A DNA stretch of 64,000 nt from the NCBI GenBank assembly GCA_003952965.2, contig CM025851.1, forward strand, positions 16,831,407 to 16,895,406. Direction: 5' to 3'. Made by a program: the position numbers and the translations under genes. Origin of the DNA: Morella rubra. Taxonomy: Eukaryota > Streptophyta > Magnoliopsida > Fagales > Myricaceae. A model generated the notes under the pieces. The model made no database searches and was not told the DNA's origin. It saw nothing but the letters and a program-made list of their open reading frames with translations. This document shows positions 54,200 to 64,000 of this stretch, in pieces (the stretch's first letter is position 1; every line of letters begins with the position of its first letter).

Positions 54200-55912
54200 C
54201 TTATCAAATTCAGACTAAGATATATTATTTGAAAATGAAGAAACATGTCTTTTTCCATTTCTCAAGAGATCAAAACATTTAGGCTTAGTATGACCAACTT
54301 TACCACAATGAAAACACTTAGGAATAAATTTGGAAAATTTAGATTTAAACAAAACAGGAACTTTAGAAGTGACTACCTTGTTTACCTTCGCTTGAGGTGC
54401 GGGTGTACTCTAAATTTTTTGAGTAGATGGCACAAAAACTACCTTGTTTGAAGATGTAGGTGCTGCTGTAGTATGATCAAAACCTAATCCTTTTTTATTT
54501 CTATCCGATTGTCCTATACTTAGTATTTTATTAAGTTTGCTGGTACCACATGAAAATTTCTTAAGCTGTTCATTAGATAGGTCCAACTCCTTTGATAGTT
54601 TAGATGCTAGATCTTCTAGAGAAGTGTTCATAGTCATAAGCTCTTGAATCATAACATTTTTCTCTACTAACTTTTCAGCTAGTTCATCTCTTTCTTTTTC
54701 AACAAGAGCTATTTTCTTAAGAGTTAAGACATTTTCTTTCTTAATTTTAATACTTTCCTCATATAACTCTTGATAAGATTCTTTTAAGCCCTCAATCTCA
54801 TCAACATCCTCCGTGATAATTTCTTCTGCATCATCAAAATCAGAAAACTCATCAGTTTTAATAGAAGATGTAAATGTAAGAAAATTTACCTTATCATTAT
54901 TCGAAGTTTTTGCATCTGAAGAATTTGACTCTATGTTAGAATCTGAAAGTGTTGTCTTCATAGCGTTCTTTCCTTTCGATTTCAAGTAAGTAGGACATTC
55001 AGCTTTAAAGTGCCCAAATCCTTTGCATCCATGACATTGCAACCCTTGTTCTTGCTTCTTTTTGAACTCTTTCTTTTCTGATTTATCCCTCTGCTCATCA
55101 CTCTTCCAGCTTGGTTTCTTAGTAGCTTTCGAATTCGATTTGTGGCCTTTCCAATTCCTGCCCTTTTTAAACTTAAATGCTTTCCTAAATTTTTTAACAA
55201 ACAAGACCATGTCTTCTTCATCAAACATGTCATCTTCAGATTTGGAATCCTCTTCTATTGAGTTCAATGCAATGGATTTTCCTTTCTTTGTTGCAAGAAG
55301 AGTCATTTCGTAGGTCTGAAGAGATCCTACAAGTTCATCTAGTTTAATGGAATCCAATATTTTGCTCTCTTCAATAGTAGTCACCTTAGGCCTAAATCTC
55401 TCCTGTAATGACCTTAAGACTTTACATACTACTTTGGATTCAGCCTAGGCTAAAACTCGAATTTACCAAGTTGGTGAGTTTCCCATAAAAGTCATCAAAG
55501 CACTCATCCTCTTTCATTCTAAGTTCTTCAAACTTAGAAATAATCATCTGCAATTTTGAGTCTCTAACAGCCTTGGTTCCTTCATGGGTTGTACAAAGAA
55601 TGTCCCAAGCTTCTTTTGCCGTTTCACAATTTGAAATTCTTATAAACTCCTCAGCCGACACACTAGTAAATATGCATTTAATCCCTTATTATTCCAGCCT
55701 GCTGTCTCTCTTTCACTCGTGCTCCAAAGTTGTGAATCCTTTTCACTAGTGACTTCATTTACCGTAACCGTTGGTTTTTCCCATCCATTAGTCACTACTG
55801 TCCAAACTCTCTCGTCTATGGATTTTAGGAATGCCCGCATCCTAACTTTCCAATAAGCAAAGTTTGATCCATCGAAAAATGGTGGAACACTTGGAGAATG
55901 ACTCCTATCCAT
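54200..55912 (-). pseudogene. Sire-B gag with two zinc knuckles
   Basis: Starts MDRSHSPSVPPFFDGSNF at 55912, the usual Sirevirus gag opening. Frames 55912-55640, 55661-55440 and 55384-54410 follow one another with shifts. First zinc knuckle CHGCKGFGHFKAEC at about 54990-55035. Next comes a predicted coiled coil (SYQELYEESIKIKKENV through LSKELDLSNEQLKKF). A second CCHC knuckle, CFHCGKVGHTKPKC, lies at about 54275-54318 in another frame beyond the stop at 54410. Confidence 0.85.
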
Positions 55913-55945
55913 CTCTACTAATTTGAGTCTAAAGAATCGAGATCT

Positions 55946-55957
55946 GCTCTGATACCA
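55946..55957 (-). other. Primer binding site of Sire-B
   Basis: Element strand TGGTATCAGAGC, exact complement of the initiator tRNA-Met 3' end, two bases inside the 5' LTR. Confidence 0.9.
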
Positions 55958-55959
55958 AT

Positions 55960-58278
55960 TGAATGGAGTGATTTAAGACTTAATACAACACCAACCGAAC
56001 CTAGAGGGGGTGAATAGGTTCTGCAACTTAATCTTTCAAACTATTTAAATTTAACAAAACTTTTTCTGCACAGACTACACAAACCAGATCAGAAATTTCA
56101 ACATACACACGTTTACAGCAATGTAAATAATCAAGCAAACTGTACATCAATTAATTTTAAATCTATATCCAAGATTCTTTAAAACCAAGAACACCTGAAA
56201 ATTCAGCTTAGAGTTCACGATTATTAACACTTTAATCAAGAACAATATTAACAGATCAATCACCACAAAAAGACAGAAGCCTTTTGGTTACGAAGAGAAA
56301 ATCTCTTGAAAACAAATTCCAAGAGAAAAAAACTCTCCGGGCCCATAGGCCAGGTAACGATTTCACTAGCTTTTCAAACTCGAAATACAAGGTGATCCAT
56401 AGACTCAAGAATACCCAAATCCTAGTCTAACACACTTGTTTTCTTACCCGAAATACACCATTCAAATCTGCTCCAATGCAGGGATTGAGAACCTCTCATC
56501 CATTCAAAAAGCTAACTATCTTTACCTAGCTATTCATACCTTGCCATCCTCCATTGCGAACTCGCAACAACAGCAAATGCACGAACTTGGCACTTGGACC
56601 TTCAAGATTTCAGCAACCTCCGAAAATCTTGAATCTCTTTTGGGTAAATAACAATGGTGATCAAAATATCAAACTAAGAATCCTAAAGAGAGGGGTTAAT
56701 CTTCAAGGCTCCATTCTCAGTTCATACACACGAAGGCTCAAAAAAGGGGCAGAAAGATTCAAGAGAGAGTTTCACATTGAAAGCACCCTTTTGCTGGATT
56801 TCTCTAAGCTCTCTTTTGTAATAGAATAAAGGGATAAATGTCAAATTGGTCCCTGTGATTTTCTTGAAAATCGATTTGGTCCCTGTGAAAAAAAATGATA
56901 GAATCAGTCCCTCTATTCCCCAACTCGTTTGCCGTTGGTCCACCCACCCTAGTCCGTGAACTCCATTGACAGAACTTTCTCCACGTAGCTAAAAAATTCC
57001 ACCTGTGTATCCAACCTGGCTTTGCCACGTCAGCCCTAAACAAGTCACTACAAATTATTGTAAGCCACGATATATTTTGTTGACACTGTTAGGCGAAATT
57101 TTTTAAGATATCCAAGCACGAAGGTTTTAATCGATTTTAAGGTGGGTATTTGGAAGTGATCGATCACATTGCCCAACATACGGGAAGGTTTGCTCCTCCC
57201 CCGCCCCTATACGGGAAGGTCGCCCCTATACGGGAAGGTTTCCCTTCCTCTTCTTCCTCAATGGAATCGGAAACGAAATTGGATTTCCCCTCCTTTGTGC
57301 TTCTCGATCTTTCTTCTCTCGTATTATTTCCTTCCACACAATTTTTCCTTTTCCAATACGCCAACGCCACGCAGAAGATCCTTTTCCTTCCCCTCCTTTT
57401 TGCGACCTTTTTTTTCTTTTCCTTTCCCCCAATCCCTCTCTTTCCTTCTTGTGTATGAACGCAAGTCAGCCTCCCTTCACCACGTAGTTATCCTTTTTTT
57501 CCTTCCCACATCGCCCTCGGATTTCCTCCCCTTCTTCCGATACTAACCCTACCAGAAGCGGTGGTAATTGATAGTATAAAAGTACTCTGTGTTTGGTTTA
57601 GGCCTTTTAAGAGTCAACCCCACACATGATTACGACTGTTGGGTAATGTGATCGATCCCTTTGCCTTTGACTGAAAGAGATCAGATTTGCTCCTCCCCCG
57701 CCCCTATATGGGAAGGTTTTAAGGTGGGTCAGGCGGAATAAGATATCCAAGCGGGGGGTGTTTAGGGCTGACATGGCAAAGCCAGGTTGGATACACAGGT
57801 GGAATTTTTTAGCTACGTGGAGAAGGTTCCGTCAATGGAGTTCATGGACTGGGGTGGGTGGACCAACGACAAACGAGTTGGGGAATAGGGGGACTGATTC
57901 TATCATTTTTTTTTTCACAGGGACCAAATCGATTTTCACGAAAAGCACAGGGACCAATTTGGCATTTATCCCTAGAATAAAAATGGTTATAAGCTGAGGG
58001 TGACTCACGATTAAAGTGGAAGGTTTAAGGATTTTTGGGTCTTTCATGACGTCATCAATTTAGTTAGAAACGAACTAACCAAATTCTATTGCTGCAATGC
58101 CCCAAATCGCGCTTCTGTCTAACTTGCGTCTGACTTCCAGCTGACTTGACATTTTTGGGTAAAAACTCAGTTTTTATTGCTATCTTCAATTCTTCATAGA
58201 AGCTTCGAAACACCTTAATATCTCAAGAAACAAACTAAATTACATGTGAAGTATAGCCAACTAAAATATTCCCTAACA
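55960..58278 (-). repeat. 5' LTR of Sire-B, split by Mutator-like element 2
   Basis: Runs from TGAATGGAGTGATTT to ATTCCCTAACA. Subtracting the 1142-bp insertion and one 9-bp duplication leaves 1168 bp, against 1169 bp for the 3' LTR copy A. The pentamer CTTTG follows at 58279. Confidence 0.9.
56831..57972. mobile_element. Non-autonomous Mutator-like element 2, perfect 9-bp TSD
   Basis: 1142 bp, flanked by TAGAATAAA on both sides (56822-56830, 57973-57981). Ends GGGATAAATGTCAAATTGGT and, other strand, GGGATAAATGCCAAATTGGT, with inverted repeats of about 220 bp. The LTR copies A and B show the empty site. The interior has direct and inverted short repeats (CCCCTATACGGGAAGGT three times near 57180-57240 and once near 57700) and pyrimidine-rich open frames without known domains. 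Confidence 0.88.
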
Positions 58279-58283
58279 CTTTG

Positions 58284-58823
58284 CCTCTACAGTTGATATC
58301 TCCCTGTGTTCTAGACGCACTTCCTAACTGATGTAGATATTGTCACTGGCCCAGCCTAAAACTGTTGGGGCTACCAAATAAAGCAAAACTTTGCTTTCTA
58401 TAATTTCCCATTGTTAGCGCTTCCAACGTAAGCCGTGTAATTCGTAGGACGAGCAAACAAAGGTTCAAAACTTAAGAGCTAGAAATCATTCATTTTATTT
58501 CGTAGAAAGAAACGTTCTTGGTTTCTTTAACAACCCCATTATAGGCCCTCGAGTACTCTGATCTCTACAAATAACCACCATTTTTGATCGCCCGTCTATA
58601 AATAACAAACCATTCATCATAATTGGCACCTAATGCTCTCTAGATTCTTGCACCAGAGGTTTCTTGACCTTCATGGGCTCCGCCCATTTTGAGTCACTGT
58701 TCATTTCCACTTTCTTTTGCTCCTCTCCCTTTGGCAGTAGAGGGTGCCCAAAAGGTTCATACTGGTTTATAGAACCGTAAGTATCTTTCAGGAAGCAAAA
58801 TTTTACAAACGCAAAATGGTTTT
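58284..58823 (-). pseudogene. Unidentified host gene fragment, upstream part
   Basis: On the minus strand, from about 58800, a readable frame gives YGSINQYEPFGHPLLPKG, WAEPMKVKKPLVQES, FIDGRSKMVVICRDQS and GLLKKPRTFLS with one early stop, then protein-like words in other frames toward 58284. It is the continuation, across the Sire-B insertion, of the fragment at 38205-38989. The gene is not recognised, and the upstream side is cut by the LINE at 58824. Confidence 0.45.
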
Positions 58824-58882
58824 AGTTTTTTTTTTTTTTTTTTCTAAGCAAACTTCATTAAAACAAAAAAGAGTCTGAAACA

Positions 58883-59407
58883 TCAAGGAGGCTCAAAAGA
58901 GACATCCGCGGTAGCAACATACAAAGGAATAACACTTAAAGGAATAAAGCCAAAAGACATAGAGCGGGCAGTCCAAGCAGCCAATAGGTGGGCAAGAGAA
59001 TTTTGTCTTCGGGATGTCCACTGAAGGCTCCAATCAGGATGGGCTGCAAGAGAAGATCTGATGCCTGCGACAAAACCAACTAAAGGAACTTCAGCAAAGA
59101 AGCCCTCCTCGTTAACCGCCCTGCAAGTAATCAAGGAATCACCTTCCAACAAAACTGAATGGAGACAGAGAAATGAGGCAATCCGGCAAGCAAGCAAAGC
59201 AGCATGGATTTCAGCACGAAGGGGATTGTTAGTGACAATAAAATCTGAGGCAGCATGTGTGATGACCCCAGAAGAAGTCCGACAAACAACTGCAATAAAG
59301 GCAATACCACCCCTAATAGCTGCATCGAAGTTAATCTTCCAAACACCCTCAGGAGGAGGCTTCCAAACGAAGTTCAACTCGCTATCATGAGAGTGCCAAG
59401 CTGCCAA
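58883..59407 (-). pseudogene. LINE ORF2 RNase H domain
   Basis: 174 open codons with KINFDAAIRGG (first Asp), RAEIHAALLACRIA (Glu), LLEGDSLITCRAV (Asp) and the closing NSLAHLLAAWTA motif. This complete RVT_3-type RNase H is found at the end of many plant L1 ORF2 proteins. It overlaps the preceding segment out of frame. Confidence 0.85.
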
Positions 59408-60384
59408 GTGAGCTCAAATTCTGCCATTAAAGGACCAAGACAGCTCAAGAGGAGGGGATACAATATTCGAGTGAACAAGCTGGTTTCAAGAGAACCAAAT
59501 GATATCAAAAATGAGAGCCATCTGGATGATGAAATTACGTTCATCCTTGCTGTGAAATCATCCGGGACATGCCCAGCAAGGAAAAACAATTTCGTCCTCA
59601 CTGAAAGGGCGTTGGCAGCAAGCTTCCATAAAAGGACTTTCAAACGGAACTGAATTTTTAGAGACCACAACTTAGTCCAGTTAAACTGGGAGGTGACAGG
59701 ACGAAGAAATCTATCAGCGTGGTCCAAGAGATAAGCTGATTGAACTGTGAATACCCCAGAGTTCTCTTGGAACCCAGGTGAGGTGGTCAGCAACAGAACA
59801 ATATTCAAAATAGCTTGAGCACAAGCTGGAGAGAAAAGGTGTTGAATTCTCGAAATATTCCAAGTGCCAACGTCAGGATCAATGAGCTCTGAAACAGAAA
59901 CAAAGGGCTGGGGAAGGGAGATAGTTAGATTCGGTTCAGCGGAAAAGAGAGGCATGCCCGGGATCCAAGGGTCCTCCCAAATGTTAACTGAAGCACCGCC
60001 ACCAATCTGAAACATGAGCCCCTTGGAAAGGGTAGATCTAACAGCCATTAAACCTTGCCAGAACCAAGAGGAATGAGGTTTGGGTGTGCAATGAAGGAAA
60101 GAATCAGTTCTCAAATATTTAGCCGAAACACATTGAACCCAAAGAGCATCTGGCTTCGTTAAAAGATGCCACCCAAGCTTAGCAAGCAGCGCCTTATTAG
60201 CATCAAACATCCTCCGAAGACTAAGACCCCCAGAATCTTTGGGAGTGCAAACAAAAACCCAAGCAAGGGGAGAGAACCCACTGGTAGAGATCGAGAAACC
60301 CCAAAAGAAATTTTTAAAGATAGAATCCAATTTTTTGCACCAACCTTTAGGGAGGAGGAAGGTAGACATGGCATAAGAAGGCAC
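59374..60384 (-). pseudogene. LINE ORF2 connector and zf-RVT region
   Basis: 336 open codons. It begins with the post-RT region (MPSYAMSTFLLPKGWCKK, FFWGFS, LSLRRMFDANKALLAKLGW, ending WEDPWIPG) and contains the zinc-binding RT-associated domain at about residues 210-290 (FTVQSAYLLDHADRF, WSLKIQFRLKVLLWKL). The frame is lost shortly before the RNase H domain. Confidence 0.82.
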
Positions 60385-60471
60385 AGTGGCAGCAACTGAC
60401 TTAATAAGAGTAAGCTTACCGGCTTGAGAGAGGCACTTGGCTTTCCAACCCTCACATTTAGATAAGATACG

Positions 60472-61930
60472 CTACTGGATATCTGCGAAGGCAGATTTTT
60501 TGGACCGAGGGATGTGGAGGGGTAAACCCAAGTGTTTACCTTCAATAGCAGATCGGCGTAAACCCAAGGAGGAACAAATCTCAGAACTAAGAGCTGGATC
60601 AGTGTTACCACTAAAGAAAATGCCGAATTTATTGGGGCTAAGTATCTGACCGGACCAAGAGCAATAACGATCAAGGCAAGTGCAGATGACAGCAGCTTCA
60701 CCCACCTTAGCTGGGCTGAAAATCAGTAGATCGTCAGCAAACATAAGGTGGGTCAAAGATGGAGCTCCACGGCTGAGCTTAATACCTCTGATACCCTGCC
60801 CATTATCTGCTCGCAGTAAAAGGCGCGTGAGAACCTCAGAGCATAAGATAAAAAGGAAGGGCGAAATGAGGTCTCCTTGCCTAAGACCACGGGTGGGGGA
60901 GGGGGGGAACAAGATGGAATAATTAACTGTAGAAATGCATTGGTGAATCCACTGGATCCAAGTTGGAGAAAAACCAAAGCAACGGAGAACTTCCAGAAGA
61001 AAACTCCATTCAATACGTCATAAGCTTTCTCCATATCTAAATTAAGAGCCATAAGACCCCCTTTCCCTCTTTAATGCTTGATCTTGTGAATAACCTCATG
61101 CGCAAGGATGGAATTTTCATGAATATGCCTATTAGGAACAAATCCAGCTTGCATTGGAGAGATAAGTTTGTGGAGAATAAGCTTGAGTCGAGCTGCAAGA
61201 ATTTTAGAAATAATCTTGTATAGCACGTTGCACAAACTAATGGCGCGAAAGTGGGAGTAGAGAGTCGGATTATCTTTCTTGGGGATAAAGACAAGATTTG
61301 TATGGTTGAGAGCTTTGAAAAGGTAACCCGATGTGAAGAAGCGACGGACCATACTCACCACATCAGTTTTCACTATATGCCAATATTTTTGGTAAAATAA
61401 AGCAGTCATGCCATCCGGCCCCGGTGATTTAGACGCACCAAGGGAACGGACAGCTTGCCATATTTCTAATGCCTCAGGAATAGAGCATAGTGAAAAGTTA
61501 TCATCCTCCGTAACAACAGGTGCAATAAGATGTCTAATCTCATCATTAAAGGAAGGCATCGAAGTAGTAAAGAGATTCTGGAAGGAAGAGCAGAGAAAAT
61601 TACCAATATCCTCTAGAGAATTCAACCAGCTGCTGTCGTCAGATTTGAGCCCCTCAATACAATTTCGTCGTCGCCTGATAACAGTGGACAAATGGAAATA
61701 TTTTATGTTCAGTTCCGAAGAAGAAAACCAGTCCACCCTTGATTTACTCCGCCACAAAAAATCTTCCCGTTTCAGGGCTTTTTGGAGCTCCACTTGGAGC
61801 TGCTCCTCTAACAACTCAGAAGCTGAAAAAGGAGAAGAAGACTGAAGTCGAACCAACTCATCTTGAGAATGCCGAATATGACTTTGGATGGAACCAAAGG
61901 TCTCACAATTCCACCTTTTTAATTCTTTTT
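60472..61930 (-). pseudogene. LINE ORF2 reverse transcriptase, broken
   Basis: From 61930 the frame covers SLGASKSPGPDGMTALFYQKYW, TNLVFIPKKDNP, FRAISLCNVLYKIISKILAARL and QAGFVPNRHIHENSILAHEV, ending at a stop near 61071. The motif A word LDMEKAYD lies in the next frame (61025-61050), and motif C appears as HLMFADDLLIF in a third frame (about 60735). Catalytic Asp residues are present, but at least three breaks separate them. Confidence 0.87.
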
Positions 61931-62743
61931 TTAAAGCTCGAATCTTCTGCCAAAGCAAGTAAGCAGGGGAGCCAAAAAATGGAGAAGACCAAGAACTTTG
62001 AACAACCACACCACTAGAAGGTGAGCGCACCCAAAACGATTCAAAGCGAAATGGTTGGGGCCCCATAGTTGAATCACCAAAGGTATCCAAAAAGATAGCA
62101 TAATGGTCAAATGCTGCACGAGGGCAGTGCTGGATAGTAGCACGGGGGAACAAGAGTCTCCACGCACCATTGCCCACCCCCTATCCAAACGCTCTTGAAT
62201 GAGAGCGCGCCCCTTGCGCTTGTTACTCCAAGTAAAGCGCGGCCTAGAAAAACCAAGATCTACCAAACCATGGTAGAGCATGAAGTGCCGCATCCCACTG
62301 GAAGGAGAGGTCGAAACAGGATTCCCGCCAAATTTATCATGTTGAGAAGTGAGAGCATTGAAATCACCGATACAGAGCCACGCGCCAGCAAAAGCTGTGG
62401 CTAAAGAGTTCATTTGCTGCCAAAAACTGGTCTTATCTTGCCAAGTAGTAGGACCATAGATTAGAGTGAGCATCTATGGGACATGGCCCGGATTAGAGAA
62501 AATGAGAAGGTTGAGGATGTGCTGAGATTGCCTCGGTCGCCAAGCAAAAGCAAGGCCCCCTTTGCAACCAACAGGGGGTTGTTCTAGGAAATTAGAAAAG
62601 CCAAGACGATGGCAAACCACAGAACGAATTTTAGTCTCAACTAGGAAAATGCAGTCAGGATTGAACTTCCTGATCTGGGCTCAAAGAGCTCAGACTGCCG
62701 CTGCTCGAGCCAAGCCACGGCAATTCCAGTAGAGGAGCCTCAT
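61931..62743 (-). pseudogene. LINE ORF2 endonuclease
   Basis: ORF2 starts at the ATG at 62743-62741 with MRLLYWNCRGLARAAAV, the usual start of plant L1 endonucleases, then FLVETKI. Stops interrupt it near 62690-62680 and 62474. From 62473 it is open and shows WLCIGDFNAL (the GDFN motif) and FTWSNKRKG followed by ERLDRGWAM. A frameshift near 62180 leads into the RT segment. Confidence 0.82.
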
Positions 62744-63734
62744 GGAGCTTTTGGGGGCAGTAAAGGGCCCGCCACCCCAGCCTTAGAAAAGAGATCAACC
62801 AGACGATTCTCAGCCACCGTTTCAAAAACCAGAGTCTTGAAAACCTGTTGTCGCCCAAGATGACTGCCAGTACCAGTACCCGAAGTGGGAAGAACCGCAT
62901 CCTTCCCTTTGCGAATACGGTTGCGAGTACGAAGCGATGCCAAAGTACAGTCCGAAGAATCGTCATATAACATAGACGAACCAATATCTTTTCGCTTCTT
63001 TTCCGATTTAAATCTTTCAAGCACAAGGGAGTTGGGTGAAGCAGTTAGAGGACGTTCACCAGGGAAAGAGGTTCAGGAAGATTGGGAGAGGTGAAAATCG
63101 GCAAGGATGGGATCAAAAGAGGAGAGAGGGTCTTGGGACCAGTCGAGGTGGATCAGAGTCGAGGACACGTCCTGGGCTGACTCTAAGTTGGTGAAGGGGG
63201 GATCTGACACGTTGGGGAAAATGGGGGACACTATAGACTGCAAGGGAGCAGAATGTGGGGCCCAAAGGGGAGGCTATTTTCTGTGGGCTACCAAAAGAAA
63301 GTGCGTGAGGGCACATGGATAGCGATGGGGCGGGGGTAGAGGGGACCACGTCCATGTCATTGAAAGAGTGGCCAACAGGAGAGCAAGGAATGATAGGCGT
63401 GGACTGCAGCCCGCCAAAACAAGCCTCAACAGAAGAGACAAAAAGACGGCTCAAAGGGTCCCCCCCAGTGTCAGACAACACCAAAGTGTGGCAGGAAATA
63501 TGTTGGCTACTGTGCACGTCGGGCACGTCCTGCATGCCATGCAAAGGAAAGAGATGCTCAAGATCACTAGGAGAGGTGTCAGGCGGAACTGTGGCACTGC
63601 AACTTTGCAGGTGGTCTCGAGGAGGTCGCCTGTAGGGGTTGTGAAGCACCAAGTGCCGACGGTCAGAGTGCTCGTTCCGAATAACTCTGGAAGGGTCGGA
63701 TTGATGTGGAATAACTACACGGGATGATAAATCA
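62740..63734 (-). pseudogene. LINE ORF1, C-terminal part
   Basis: The low-complexity C-terminal half of ORF1: HLVLHNPYRRPPRDH (about 63640-63600) in one frame, then FPGERPLTASPNSLV and a basic stretch (RFKSEKKRKD, TRNRIRKGKD) to a stop at 62742-62740. That stop overlaps the ORF2 start as ATGA. The nucleic-acid-binding zinc knuckle is not present, as the 5' half lies beyond 63735 or is lost. Confidence 0.6.
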
Positions 63735-64000
63735 CACTACAAAAAAACAGGTCTACAGCGGCGGTCATTTTAGCGGCGGTCACCAAAATCGCCGCTATAT
63801 GCCCTATATACCGGCGGTTTATCAAAACCACAACAGAAAAATAAACATCTAGCGGCGGTCTCTATAGCGGCGGTCAAAAACCGCCGCTATAGACCAAGTA
63901 GCAGCGGTTGATATAGCGGCGGTCATTGACCGCCGCTATATACCGCCTATGGCAGCGGTTTCTATAGCGGTGGTCATTGACCGCCGCTATAGAGCAAGCA
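63735..64000. mobile_element. CACTA (CMC/EnSpm) transposon terminus, continues past the window
   Basis: Begins CACTACAAAAAAACAGG, the diagnostic CACTA end, and continues with subterminal repeats of TATAGCGGCGGTCA in both orientations (at least nine direct or inverted copies, some with one change). Such dense subterminal repeats are transposase binding sites in this superfamily. The other end is outside the window. Confidence 0.9.

Larger units (their letters stand above)
38990..58283 (-). mobile_element. Sirevirus (Ty1/copia) Sire-B with envelope-like gene, nested insertions
   Basis: Minus-strand element with LTR (55960-58278), primer site, gag with two zinc knuckles, protease, integrase, RT, RNase H, a long spacer, an envelope-like frame, several purine-rich tracts and LTR (38995-40163). 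The outer flanks carry the same pentamer CTTTG (38990-38994 and 58279-58283), confirming the pair. Inside lie the tandem duplication unit B, a 4.8-kb hAT element and a Mutator-like element. Without these additions the body would be near 11 kb, within the usual Sirevirus range. Confidence 0.87.
58824..63734 (-). mobile_element. L1-type LINE, nearly full body, degenerate
   Basis: Minus strand: end of ORF1, then ORF2 with APE-type endonuclease, reverse transcriptase, zf-RVT and RNase H, then a poly(A) tail seen as the T run at 58827-58846. No LTRs. The 5' part of ORF1 (with its expected zinc knuckle) is not in the window, because a CACTA end abuts at 63735; it may continue beyond that element. 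Confidence 0.9.

Noticed and set aside
57150..57546. Open frames inside Mutator-like element 2
   Set aside because: Pyrimidine-rich DNA with short repeats; no domain and no conserved start.

Overview
The window looks like repeat-rich nuclear DNA of a eudicot plant, probably a large-genome perennial, although the species cannot be fixed from sequence alone. The grounds are: Ty3/gypsy and Ty1/copia elements primed by initiator tRNA-Met, a Sirevirus with an envelope-like third gene, a plant L1-type LINE, hAT, Mutator-like and CACTA DNA transposons, a small plant DUF7722 protein, and a plant MLKL-type (DUF1221) pseudokinase locus. There is no operon logic, no CRISPR array, and no rRNA or genuine tRNA gene.

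Layout. 1-7207: AT-rich intergenic DNA with one small gene (DUF7722, minus strand, 3199-3447, with its own TATA box) and a MITE near 5.9 kb. 7208-14652: a Ty3/gypsy chromodomain element on the minus strand. Its 3' LTR is complete, its pol is frameshifted, it has an extra acidic ORF next to the polypurine tract, and its 5' LTR has lost the promoter half. 14653-20340: small repeats (a fold-back MITE with a near-perfect 9-bp target duplication, a tRNA-derived SINE-like unit, a 148-bp tandem duplication, a LINE 3' remnant). 20341-23340: the MLKL-like locus, with its first coding block duplicated in tandem and several frameshifts. 23341-26631: mostly unannotated DNA, a 162-bp tandem duplication and a short LTR.

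26632-37805: a Ty1/copia element on the plus strand (Copia-A). Its 5' LTR carries a 399-bp hAT MITE and its 3' LTR carries a 1.5-kb Mutator-like element with a perfect 9-bp target duplication. 37806-38989: fragments of an unidentified host gene. 38990-58283: a Sirevirus on the minus strand (Sire-B), delimited by LTRs of 1169 and 1168 bp (after subtracting an insertion) and a matching 5-bp target duplication. It has been enlarged by a tandem duplication of about 2.94 kb, by a 4.8-kb hAT element with an 8-bp duplication, and by a second Mutator-like element inside its 5' LTR. 58284-58823: the other half of the host gene fragment. 58824-63734: an L1-type LINE on the minus strand. 63735-64000: the end of a CACTA transposon that runs out of the window.

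How it fits together: almost everything is a nested stack of mobile elements whose order of arrival can be read from who interrupts whom. Host gene content is limited to the DUF7722 gene (apparently intact), the MLKL-like locus (apparently broken) and the unidentified gene fragment split by Sire-B. I found no convincing new biological system. The most noteworthy signals are the uneven identity of the 2.94-kb duplication, the damaged but recognisable MLKL locus, the antisense Pol III boxes in the gypsy LTR, and the extra ORF of the gypsy element.
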